Below, one piece after another: positions 1 to 6,116 of a stretch of 8,514 nt of DNA (position 1 is the first letter of the stretch; every line of letters begins with the position of its first letter). Under the pieces are notes generated by a model. The model was given only the letters and a program-made list of their open reading frames with translations, had not been told where the DNA came from and did no database searches. Source of the DNA: Pseudopedobacter sp. (GTDB lineage: Bacteria > Bacteroidota > Bacteroidia > Sphingobacteriales > Sphingobacteriaceae); NCBI GenBank assembly GCA_014378285.1, contig JACMNZ010000204.1, positions 1-8,514 of the forward strand, in the 5' to 3' direction. Made by a program: the position numbers and the translations under genes.

Positions 1-1
1 A

Positions 2-271
2 GAGAAATTTAAGGACAATAAAAACTTTGTGGTTTTAATGGTGGATGCGGATAACAAGCTGGAAAAATCAAAAAAATTCATGACAAAAAACGGTTACAGT
101 TTAAAAGTATTTACACCTGCAAGTCAGATACCGCAAGAATTATTGGCCGGTGCATTACCTACTACTGTTCTACTTAATAAAAAAGGAGAGATTGCATTTA
201 GGCATGAAGGTGGTGCGGATTATACGAACAATGAATTCCAGGATTATATAGAAAAACTATCTAAGGAATAA
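2..271 (+). CDS. Thioredoxin-fold (TlpA-like) protein, C-terminal part
   Basis: The 5' end lies outside the window. The reading frame is open from base 2 to the TAA at 269-271, giving 89 visible residues. What is visible fits the second half of a thioredoxin fold: a hydrophobic beta strand (FVVLMVDAD), a helix rich in Lys, a strand (YSLKVFT), then GALPTTVLLNKKGEI, which carries the cis-proline loop (LPTT) followed by the strand and turn typical of TlpA/redoxin-like proteins, and a final helix (NEFQDYIEKL). The CxxC active site, if there is one, would be upstream and cannot be seen, so a thiol-disulfide oxidoreductase role is inferred from the fold. Such proteins in Bacteroidetes are usually periplasmic or membrane-anchored, but no targeting signal is visible here. 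A GTG at 29 is an internal Val codon, not a likely start, because coding sense continues upstream of it. Confidence 0.8.
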   Translation, partial: EKFKDNKNFVVLMVDADNKLEKSKKFMTKNGYSLKVFTPASQIPQELLAGALPTTVLLNKKGEIAFRHEGGADYTNNEFQDYIEKLSKE

Positions 272-697
272 TGCCAAAATTATTGTACATTAATTTCTAA
301 TTATCTTTAAGGTTAAAGGCTTAAACCATCAACTTCATATGGCAAAATTTGAAAATTAAAAAATTAATATAATTTTCCTGATTTAACTTACAGGTAAACG
401 AACTGATTGTTTTATCTGTAAGTTACTTAATGATACTCTAACACATATTTCAACAGAACATTTTAGTTAGTTATATGATCTGAATATCAACTTTCACTAT
501 CAATTTAATGGGGGAACACTATATAAAGAATCTTTGCTAAGGTTTTAAAATTGAATCTAAACATACTTAGACTTTTATCGTTCTCAGCACATGAATTCTT
601 AGGTTAAATATCCATCTTCCAAAAATATTAGGCTATCAGTTTAATTGAAGTTCATTTTTAGTAACTTTCAAGCAAAATAATAATACCGATTAGCAAT
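272..697. other. AT-rich intergenic region between the thioredoxin-like gene and araR
   Basis: There is no credible gene in this 426-nt stretch on either strand; stops are dense in every frame. It contains an imperfect palindrome at 311-327 (GGTT.AAG...CTT.AACC, one mismatched pair) about 40 nt after the upstream stop codon, and a strong hairpin at 384-425 (listed separately). The araR promoter should lie here. I see no perfect TAnnTTTG element; the nearest is AATCTTTG at 529-536 (7 of 8), which would imply a leader of roughly 150 nt. No copy of the inverted repeat seen before araB is present. Confidence 0.7.
384..425. repeat. Long intergenic hairpin
   Basis: TAACTTACAG at 384-393 is matched perfectly by CTGTAAGTTA at 416-425. 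Inward, the stem continues through one G-T pair (394/415) and four more A-T/T-A pairs (395-398 with 411-414), giving a 15-bp stem and a 12-nt loop (399-410). No T tract follows on either strand, so it is not a textbook intrinsic terminator, although it lies 113 nt after the upstream gene and could act as a 3' end or RNA-stabilising structure. A regulatory site or small inverted-repeat element is also possible. Confidence 0.6.
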
Positions 698-1402
698 ATG
701 CAATACCAAGGCCAAACAAGAATATTAGTAGCGGTAGATTGTATCATATTTGGGTTTGATGGAGAGGAAATTAAGCTTTTGCTGATTCAAAGAGGTTTTG
801 AGCCAAGAGTTAGGGATTGGAGTCTAATGGGTGGTTTCCTAAAGCCTGATGAAAATCTAGATGAAGCCGCAAGCCGGATCCTTTATGAACTAACAGGTTT
901 AAAAGAAGTTTATTTAGAACAATTAATGTCTTTTGGACAACTTGATAGAGACCCTGTTGAGCGGACCGTATGTGTTACCTATTTTTCATTGATTAATATT
1001 CACAAATATGAGAAACAGATAACCGACTCTTTTCATGCCGATTGGTTTAGTATAAATAATATTCCGAGACTCATCTTTGACCATGTTAAAATGGTAAACG
1101 AAGCTAAAATTAAACTTAGATATAAAGCGGCTCTTCATCCTATTTTATTTGAACTTTTGCCGGAAAAATTCACCATTCCTCAACTTCAGAACCTTTATCA
1201 ACAAGTTTATGATACCGAGTTCGACAATCGCAATTTCAGCAGGAAATTACTTTCTACGGGTTTGTTAATGAAATTGGGTGAGAAGGATAAATCCTCATCA
1301 AAAAAAGGGGCTTTTTATTACCAACTTGATAAGGAAAAGTATAAACAAAATTTTCAAGCATTTTTAAACCTCATACCGAACCCCGATAAATTTTTATTGT
1401 AG
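698..1402 (+). CDS. araR: AraR, Nudix-family transcriptional regulator of L-arabinose utilisation
   Basis: This 234-residue protein has a Nudix-like sensor domain (about residues 8-140) and a C-terminal winged helix-turn-helix (about 158-215), the arrangement of NrtR/AraR regulators. The Nudix box is recognisable but degenerate. G46, E52, R60, E64 and G67 are kept, while R60 is followed by Ile instead of Glu and E64 by Leu instead of Glu, so hydrolase activity is probably lost. In this family the Nudix-like domain serves as the effector pocket; for Bacteroides AraR the effector is L-arabinose. The helices FTIPQLQNLYQQVY (158-171) and NFSRKLLSTGLL (179-190), then a basic wing around 194-211, form the likely DNA-binding unit. 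It sits 70 nt upstream of araB on the same strand. The context makes the arabinose assignment strong; the likely operator is at 1448-1468. The ATG at 698 gives a full-length domain start. Confidence 0.88.
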   Translation: MQYQGQTRILVAVDCIIFGFDGEEIKLLLIQRGFEPRVRDWSLMGGFLKPDENLDEAASRILYELTGLKEVYLEQLMSFGQLDRDPVERTVCVTYFSLINIHKYEKQITDSFHADWFSINNIPRLIFDHVKMVNEAKIKLRYKAALHPILFELLPEKFTIPQLQNLYQQVYDTEFDNRNFSRKLLSTGLLMKLGEKDKSSSKKGAFYYQLDKEKYKQNFQAFLNLIPNPDKFLL

Positions 1403-1447
1403 GTCTAACCCAAATTTTATTAGATTTCTTTTTTTAAAAAATTAAAC

Positions 1448-1468
1448 GTTAATTTGACATATATTAAC
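1448..1468. promoter_or_regulatory. Candidate AraR operator before araB
   Basis: A 21-bp inverted repeat, GTTAAT-N9-ATTAAC, has perfect 6-bp arms (1448-1453 and 1463-1468) and ends 4 nt before the araB ATG. The left half-site also pairs with an upstream ATTAA: AAATTAA (1439-1445) and TTAATTT (1449-1455) are perfect arms around ACG, so three TTAAT/ATTAA half-sites are clustered at 1441-1467. Nudix-type regulators of this family are known to bind palindromes of about 21 bp. Position and symmetry support an AraR site that represses araBDA; binding itself is inferred. Confidence 0.55.
1449..1456 (+). promoter_or_regulatory. Candidate -7 element of the araB promoter
   Basis: TTAATTTG matches the Bacteroidetes -7 consensus TAnnTTTG at all but the second base. 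It lies 16 nt before the araB ATG, which would give a very short leader of about 10 nt. It lies within the inverted repeat 1448-1468, so a bound repressor would block polymerase. No clear TTTG -33 element is seen at the usual spacing, so this is a weak call. Confidence 0.35.
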
Positions 1469-1472
1469 CATT

Positions 1473-3140
1473 ATGAACAAAAATAGCTACGTTATCGGTG
1501 TCGACTTTGGGACAGATTCTGTTCGCTCTGTACTTTTAGACGCTGCAAATGGAAATGAGATAAGTACTTCAATTTCTTATTACAGAAGATGGGGGAAAGG
1601 ATTGTATTGCGACGCATCAAAAAGTCAGTTTAGGCAACACCCTTTAGATTATATCGAGGGTATGACCCAAACCATACAAGATTGCGTCAAAAAAGCGGGT
1701 CAAGAAATTATGCAAAACATTAAAGCAATCTCCATAGATACCACTGGTTCAACACCAATTGCCGTGGATGCAGAAGGTACACCCCTTGCTTTAACATCAG
1801 GTTTTGAGGAAAATCCTAATGCGATGTTTTTGCTATGGAAAGACCATACATCGGTTAAGGAAGCAGCAGAAATCAATGAGCATTCAAAAAAGTTTAATAT
1901 CGATTATTTGCAATTCGTTGGCGGGGTTTATTCCTCTGAATGGTTTTGGGCAAAATTATTGAGAACATTGAGGGTTGATGAAAAAGTAAGGAAAAACTGC
2001 CACTCTTGGGTGGAACATTGCGATTGGATCCCTTTTCTTTTAACGGGTGGAAACAAAGCAGAGAATATTAAAAGAGGTATTTGTTCTGCCGGGCATAAGT
2101 CTTTATGGGCCGATGAATATGGGGGATTTCCACCTGCTGAATTTTTCATCTCTTTAGATCCATTGCTTAAAAACTATACCTCATTATTTGATAAAACCTA
2201 TACAGCTGACCAAGCTGCGGGAACAATCTCTAAAGAATGGGCATATAAATTAGGTTTGCCTGAGGGTGTTAAAATTGGAATTGGTGCATTCGATGCCCAC
2301 ATGGGTGCGGTTGGTGGGCAGATTGAGCCATATTATTTGAGTAAAGTAATGGGAACTTCAACTTGCGATATGCTGGTTGCTCCATTAAAAGAAATAGATG
2401 GAAAACTAGTTGGCGGTATCTGTGGACAAGTAAATGGTTCTGTAATTCCTGGAATGATGGGAATGGAGGCAGGTCAATCTGCTTTTGGCGATGCTTATGC
2501 TTGGTTTAAAGAAATTCTGATGTGGCCATTAAAAAATCTATTGGCTGATGTTGAAGGAATAGATGAAGAAAAACTCGTTGAAATAATAGATCTCAAACTT
2601 ATTCCTACCCTAAGTGAGAAAGCGTCTAAATTAAAATTATCTGAGATGGATGAAATAGCCATTGATTGGCTCAATGGAAGAAGAACACCAAACGCCAATC
2701 AAGCTTTAAAAGGAGCTTTTCTGGATTTGAATTTAGGGACAGATGCCGTGAAGATGTTTCGTTCTCTGGTAGAAGCAACTTGTTTTGGGGCTAAGAAAAT
2801 AGTTGATCAATTCGTTGATCAGGGCATCCCTGTTAAAGGATTAATTGGTTTGGGTGGGGTGGCAAAAAAATCTCCTTATATCATGCAGATGATGGCGGAT
2901 GTGATGGATATGCCAATAAGGATTCACAAATCGGAACAAACTTGTGCTATTGGTGCAGGGATGTTTGCCGCAACCGTTGCAGGTATTTATCCAAAAGTAG
3001 AAGATGCCATGGAAGCAATGGGATCAGGTTTTGATGTAGAGTACCATCCAAATAAAGATTTAGTTTCTATTTATGCAAAACGTTATGAACGCTATTCTGA
3101 AATCGGAAAGCAAATAGAAAAATTTACCTTAAAGAATTAA
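1473..3140 (+). CDS. araB: Ribulokinase AraB
   Basis: A cytoplasmic FGGY-family sugar kinase that phosphorylates L-ribulose to L-ribulose-5-phosphate with ATP, the second step of L-arabinose catabolism. Its 555 residues fit the family (the E. coli enzyme is about 566). Visible motifs in order are the first phosphate loop DFGTDSVR (11-18), SIDTTGSTP (87-95), LLWKDHTS (120-127), the SSEWFWAKLLR region (154-164), GAFDAHMGA with the likely catalytic Asp274, the second phosphate loop GTSTCDM (294-300), and the adenosine-site glycines GLGGVAKKSP (459-468). The DxxTGSTP and FDAHMG signatures set ribulokinase apart from xylulokinase and glycerol kinase. The start at 1473 is the only one that keeps the N-terminal strand before DFGTDS and lies just after the candidate operator. 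It is followed 2 nt later by araD, so translation is probably coupled. No Shine-Dalgarno sequence is visible. Confidence 0.95.
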   Translation: MNKNSYVIGVDFGTDSVRSVLLDAANGNEISTSISYYRRWGKGLYCDASKSQFRQHPLDYIEGMTQTIQDCVKKAGQEIMQNIKAISIDTTGSTPIAVDAEGTPLALTSGFEENPNAMFLLWKDHTSVKEAAEINEHSKKFNIDYLQFVGGVYSSEWFWAKLLRTLRVDEKVRKNCHSWVEHCDWIPFLLTGGNKAENIKRGICSAGHKSLWADEYGGFPPAEFFISLDPLLKNYTSLFDKTYTADQAAGTISKEWAYKLGLPEGVKIGIGAFDAHMGAVGGQIEPYYLSKVMGTSTCDMLVAPLKEIDGKLVGGICGQVNGSVIPGMMGMEAGQSAFGDAYAWFKEILMWPLKNLLADVEGIDEEKLVEIIDLKLIPTLSEKASKLKLSEMDEIAIDWLNGRRTPNANQALKGAFLDLNLGTDAVKMFRSLVEATCFGAKKIVDQFVDQGIPVKGLIGLGGVAKKSPYIMQMMADVMDMPIRIHKSEQTCAIGAGMFAATVAGIYPKVEDAMEAMGSGFDVEYHPNKDLVSIYAKRYERYSEIGKQIEKFTLKN

Positions 3141-3142
3141 CC

Positions 3143-3841
3143 ATGAGCAAATATCAACATATAAGAGAAGAAGCTTTTGAGGCCAATCTGAAACTGCCTA
3201 AATTAAATTTGGTACTGTTAACTTTTGGAAATGTAAGTGCCGCAGATAGAAATTTAGGAGTATTTGCTATTAAACCCAGTGGTGTACCTTATATGGAATT
3301 GACTTCTGATAAAATGGTGATTGTTGATTTTGAAGGCAATACGATTGAAGGAGATTTAAGACCTTCGTCTGATACAAATACTCATGCTGTTTTATATAAA
3401 AATTGGGAAGATGTAAAAGGCATTGCCCACACGCATAGCACTTACGCAACAGCTTGGGCTCAAACGCATAGGTCAATTCCTATTTATGGCACCACCCATG
3501 CCGATCATTTAACGGTTGATGTGCCTTGTGCCCAGCCCATGGATGATGACATGATTAAAGGAAATTATGAACATGAAACTGGTTTCCAAATTATTAATCA
3601 TTTTAAAGAATTAGGGTTGAGCCATAAAGAGGTTGAGATGGTTTTAGTAGGAAATCATGCTCCTTTTACTTGGGGAGAAAATGCCGAGAAAGCAGTCTAT
3701 AATAGTGCAGTTTTAGAAGCTTTGGCGCAAATGGCCTATTTAACGGAACAGATACATCCATCGGTTAATCGTTTGAAGGATTCATTAATCAACAAACATT
3801 ACGATAGAAAACATGGCAGCAATGCTTATTACGGACAATAA
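3143..3841 (+). CDS. araD: L-ribulose-5-phosphate 4-epimerase AraD
   Basis: A class II aldolase-like enzyme that epimerises L-ribulose-5-phosphate at C4 to D-xylulose-5-phosphate, linking arabinose to the pentose phosphate pathway. The 232 residues match the E. coli enzyme (231) almost exactly. Key residues are offset by about one from E. coli numbering: the Zn ligands His96 and His98 in AHTHSTYATAW and His172 in GNHAPFTWG, with Asp77 in SSDTNTH; catalytic Asp121 in TTHADH; and the C-terminal Tyr230 in NAYYGQ. The N-terminal LTFGNVSAAD (27-36) and KPSGVPY (44-50) are the usual phosphate- and substrate-binding loops. The gap from araB is 2 nt and to araA 15 nt, so araBDA should be one transcript. 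All active-site residues are intact. Pathway partners on both sides rule out UlaF/SgbE-type paralogues in practice. Confidence 0.95.
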   Translation: MSKYQHIREEAFEANLKLPKLNLVLLTFGNVSAADRNLGVFAIKPSGVPYMELTSDKMVIVDFEGNTIEGDLRPSSDTNTHAVLYKNWEDVKGIAHTHSTYATAWAQTHRSIPIYGTTHADHLTVDVPCAQPMDDDMIKGNYEHETGFQIINHFKELGLSHKEVEMVLVGNHAPFTWGENAEKAVYNSAVLEALAQMAYLTEQIHPSVNRLKDSLINKHYDRKHGSNAYYGQ

Positions 3842-3856
3842 AATCGAAAGAATAAA

Positions 3857-5347
3857 ATGATAGATTTAAAAAAATTAGAGGTTTGGTTTATAACCGGTTC
3901 CCAACATCTATACGGACCAGAGACCTTGGCCAAGGTTGCGGAACATTCGCAGGAAATCACCGAATATTTTGATGGTTCTGATAAGATCCCTGTCAAGGTG
4001 GTCTACAAACCTGTGGTTAAAACCCCTGAAGAAATTTATGAAACCATCGCAGCGGCAAATCAGGATAAAAATTGCATTGGTATCATTACTTGGATGCACA
4101 CTTTCTCTCCATCAAAAATGTGGATTCGCGGATTAAATATTTTACAGAAGCCGATGCTGCACCTCCACTCGCAGTTTAACAGAGATATTCCTTGGGATAG
4201 CATCGATATGGATTTCATGAACCTAAACCAGAGCGCCCATGGCGATAGGGAATTTGGTTTTATGGTGTCTAGGATGCGCAAGAACAGAAAAGTGGTTGTG
4301 GGGTTTTGGCAAGATGAAAAAGTTATCAACGACATCGATATCTGGTGCAGGGTGGCTGCCGGTTGGAACGATTGGCAAGGTGCGAAGTTTGTTCGTTTTG
4401 GCGATAACATGCGCTATGTAGCAGTAACGGATGGTGATAAGGTAGAAGCTGAACTGAAATTCGGATTTTCCGTAAACACCCATGCCGTTGGCGATTTAGT
4501 CGCCGTGATCGACAGCATCGGCGAAAGCCAGATAAATGTTTTGATCAAAGGATATGAGCAGGCCTATCATTTGGCAGATAGTTTAAAAGAAGATGGCCAA
4601 AACCGTAAATCATTATTCGAGGCTGCAAAGATTGAGCTTGGGATAAAGAAATTTTTAGAAGATGGAGGCTATAAAGGCTTCACAGATACTTTCGAGGATC
4701 TGCATGGCATGGTTCAATTACCCGGGATCGCTGCACAAAGATTGATGGAACAGGGCTATGGATTTGCAGGTGAAGGCGATTGGAAAACTGCGGCCCTGGT
4801 AAGGGCCTGTAAAGTAATGGGGGCAGGTTTAAAAGGTGGAAATGCTTTTATGGAAGATTATACCTATCATTTCGACCCAGAAGATCAGATGGTTCTAGGA
4901 TCACACATGTTGGAAATTGATTCTTCGTTAGCCGATGGAAAAGCAAATTGTGAGATCCATCCACTGGGTATAGGTGGCAAGGCCGACCCCGTGAGGTTGG
5001 TTTTTAACGTTGCCGGTGGCAATGCTGTGAATGCTTCATTAATCGATATGGGCAATCGGTTTAGACTGTTGTTGAATGAAGTGAAAGCGGTGGAACCTAA
5101 AAACGATTTACCGAAATTACCAGTTGCAAGGGTTTTATGGAAGCCATTACCAGATATGAAGACTGCTTTGGCAGCTTGGATTTATGCTGGTGGTGCCCAT
5201 CATACTGTTTATAGCCAAAATTTAACGACGGATTATTTTAGGGACTTCGCTAAAATTGCTGATATAGAATTGGTGATAATTAATGGAAAAACCTCGTTGG
5301 ATACCTTTGAAAAAGAGCTGCAATGGAGTGAGATCTATTATAGATAG
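3857..5347 (+). CDS. araA: L-arabinose isomerase AraA
   Basis: A cytoplasmic Mn-dependent isomerase that converts L-arabinose to L-ribulose, the first step of the pathway. The 496 residues are the usual length (E. coli about 500). The N-terminal VWFITGSQHLYGPE (9-22) is diagnostic. Metal and catalytic residues are present at positions nearly equal to E. coli: Glu306 in GFAGEGDWK, Glu333 in NAFMEDYTY, His350 in LGSHMLE, and His448/449 in GGAHHT. MHTFSPSKMWI (80-90) and HSQFNRDIPW (104-113) are further family motifs. It starts 15 nt after araD. Its base composition looks richer in G+C than sampled stretches of araB and araD, which could reflect codon optimisation or a different history; this was hand-sampled only. 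The reading frame is complete, with no obvious lesion. No U-tract terminator is visible in the first 80 nt downstream. Confidence 0.97.
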   Translation: MIDLKKLEVWFITGSQHLYGPETLAKVAEHSQEITEYFDGSDKIPVKVVYKPVVKTPEEIYETIAAANQDKNCIGIITWMHTFSPSKMWIRGLNILQKPMLHLHSQFNRDIPWDSIDMDFMNLNQSAHGDREFGFMVSRMRKNRKVVVGFWQDEKVINDIDIWCRVAAGWNDWQGAKFVRFGDNMRYVAVTDGDKVEAELKFGFSVNTHAVGDLVAVIDSIGESQINVLIKGYEQAYHLADSLKEDGQNRKSLFEAAKIELGIKKFLEDGGYKGFTDTFEDLHGMVQLPGIAAQRLMEQGYGFAGEGDWKTAALVRACKVMGAGLKGGNAFMEDYTYHFDPEDQMVLGSHMLEIDSSLADGKANCEIHPLGIGGKADPVRLVFNVAGGNAVNASLIDMGNRFRLLLNEVKAVEPKNDLPKLPVARVLWKPLPDMKTALAAWIYAGGAHHTVYSQNLTTDYFRDFAKIADIELVIINGKTSLDTFEKELQWSEIYYR

Positions 5348-5424
5348 CCTGTTATAGACCAACAATCAGTTTATAAAATTGAATTGAAAACGATATAGCC
5401 TTAGGAACCAAACTTGTCGAGGAA

Positions 5425-5927
5425 TTATAATTCTATTAGATACAAAATGCAGATAGGAATTAATTTCGAGCTGAATTTTGTATCTATGAAAGTCAATAAT
5501 ACATTGGTTATACTTATCTTCATGACATTGGCACTGACCGTGTGGATCGGACTTTTGGAGTGAAAACTGTCTTTTGAGCCCTGATACATTTTCCTTCGAT
5601 ACCAATGAGCTCTTTTTTGATGTCCTTGTTTTTGAGACCATCTACCCATTTAACAAACGCTTTATCAAAAACCTTTGGCCGTAAAGGTGAGAAAACCTAT
5701 TGAGGGTATCATGAGAAAGGATGCTGTTTGGCAGTTTCAGAAAGGTTTTTAGGAGATTTATCTTTTTTTCTTAAAGGCTTTTATATAATCCCATGGTTCT
5801 GCACCACAAATTACTGATAGTACAGAAAGAGTAAGGATATCGCTAAGCAGGTGTTTCTAATTTTGGTTGATTCCGTAATCCGGATACATTCAAAATATTC
5901 CTGAAGAGCTGTTTTTTTTGTTGCCAT
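5425..5927 (-). pseudogene. ISAs1-family (H-repeat) transposase remnant, frameshifted and truncated
   Basis: Reading the minus strand and switching frames gives a recognisable start of an ISAs1-type transposase. MATKKTALQEYFECI starts at 5927. After a shift, DILTLSVLSVICGAEPWDYI starts at 5841 (compare DILTIALCAVICGAESWEEI in the family). After another, FLKLPNSILSHDTLNRF lies at about 5743-5693 (compare LPNGIPSHDTFNRVF). Then KVFDKAFVKWVDGLKNK and ELIGIEGKCIRAQK follow from 5675, and finally SPIHTVSAN and ITNVLLTFIDTK from about 5553. At least four frameshifts are needed. The first DDE position, normally IDGK, reads IEGK. The stretch between VSAN and ITNVLL is shorter than usual, suggesting an internal deletion. 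The C-terminal half with the remaining catalytic residues is missing (family proteins are about 370-400 residues). The element is therefore dead. The family assignment is from remembered motifs, not a search. Confidence 0.82.
5437..5486. repeat. Perfect 12-bp inverted repeat at the broken end of the transposase remnant
   Basis: TAGATACAAAAT (5437-5448) is the exact reverse complement of ATTTTGTATCTA (5475-5486). Three more pairs form after one mismatch (5450-5452 with 5471-5473), leaving a 17-nt or longer loop. The right arm is the stretch that encodes FIDTK on the minus strand of the transposase remnant; the left arm lies just beyond where family similarity stops. It may be the scar of an inverted duplication at a deletion end. 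Because it starts 90 nt after the araA stop it could also serve as the 3' hairpin of the ara transcript, but it has no T tract. Confidence 0.55.
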
Positions 5928-6082
5928 ATTGATTACGAAAATATCGGCTATGCAAAGCAAAACAAGCAAAAAACTCACAACACGATTTCCACAAAATGTA
6001 AACAAGCATCTGATTTTCAACTATTTTCACGTGTTCATCTTACATAATTAAATTCATATTAACTATTTGATTTTATTTTTCT

Positions 6083-6090
6083 TAAATTTG
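6083..6090 (+). promoter_or_regulatory. Candidate queA promoter, -7 element
   Basis: TAAATTTG is a perfect match to the Bacteroidetes -7 consensus TAnnTTTG, 26 nt before the queA ATG, giving a leader of about 20 nt. A TTTG at 6066-6069 lies only 13 nt upstream, shorter than the usual spacing of about 19-20 nt, so the -33 part is uncertain. The position just right of the dead insertion sequence implies queA has its own promoter. Confidence 0.55.
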
Positions 6091-6116
6091 CGCTCCAAAT
6101 TACTGAATAAATTTAT

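Larger units (their letters stand above)
5348..6116. other. Gene-poor region between araA and queA
   Basis: There is no intact gene in these 769 nt. Positions 5425-5927 are a decayed minus-strand transposase (listed separately). Positions 5348-5424 hold nothing recognisable beyond a 12-bp palindrome, GAATTATAATTC, at 5422-5433. Positions 5928-6082 are AT-rich with scattered CAAAGCAA/AAACAAGC-like runs (about 5955-6006) and no coding sense; they probably include the upstream flank of the dead insertion sequence, although I could not find a terminal inverted repeat or target duplication. The queA promoter lies at the right-hand end. Confidence 0.7.

Noticed and set aside
4060..4410. 116-codon minus-strand open frame inside araA
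   Set aside because: It is a shadow of araA, whose conserved residues account for the region; no recognisable domain is present.
5333..5345. 13-bp palindrome ATCTA-TTA-TAGAT at the araA stop codon
   Set aside because: It lies within the conserved C-terminal coding end, is entirely AT-rich apart from one pair, and has no T tract; it is probably chance.
5366..5649. Two overlapping minus-strand open frames of 91 and 74 codons taken as separate small genes
   Set aside because: Parts of both are pieces of one frameshifted ISAs1-type transposase (SPIHTVSAN and ITNVLLTFIDTK in one of them), so they are fragments of a pseudogene.
6049..6063. Possible AraR half-site (CATATTAAC) before queA
   Set aside because: Only the right half resembles the araB site; there is no matching GTTAAT arm and no functional link between queA and arabinose.
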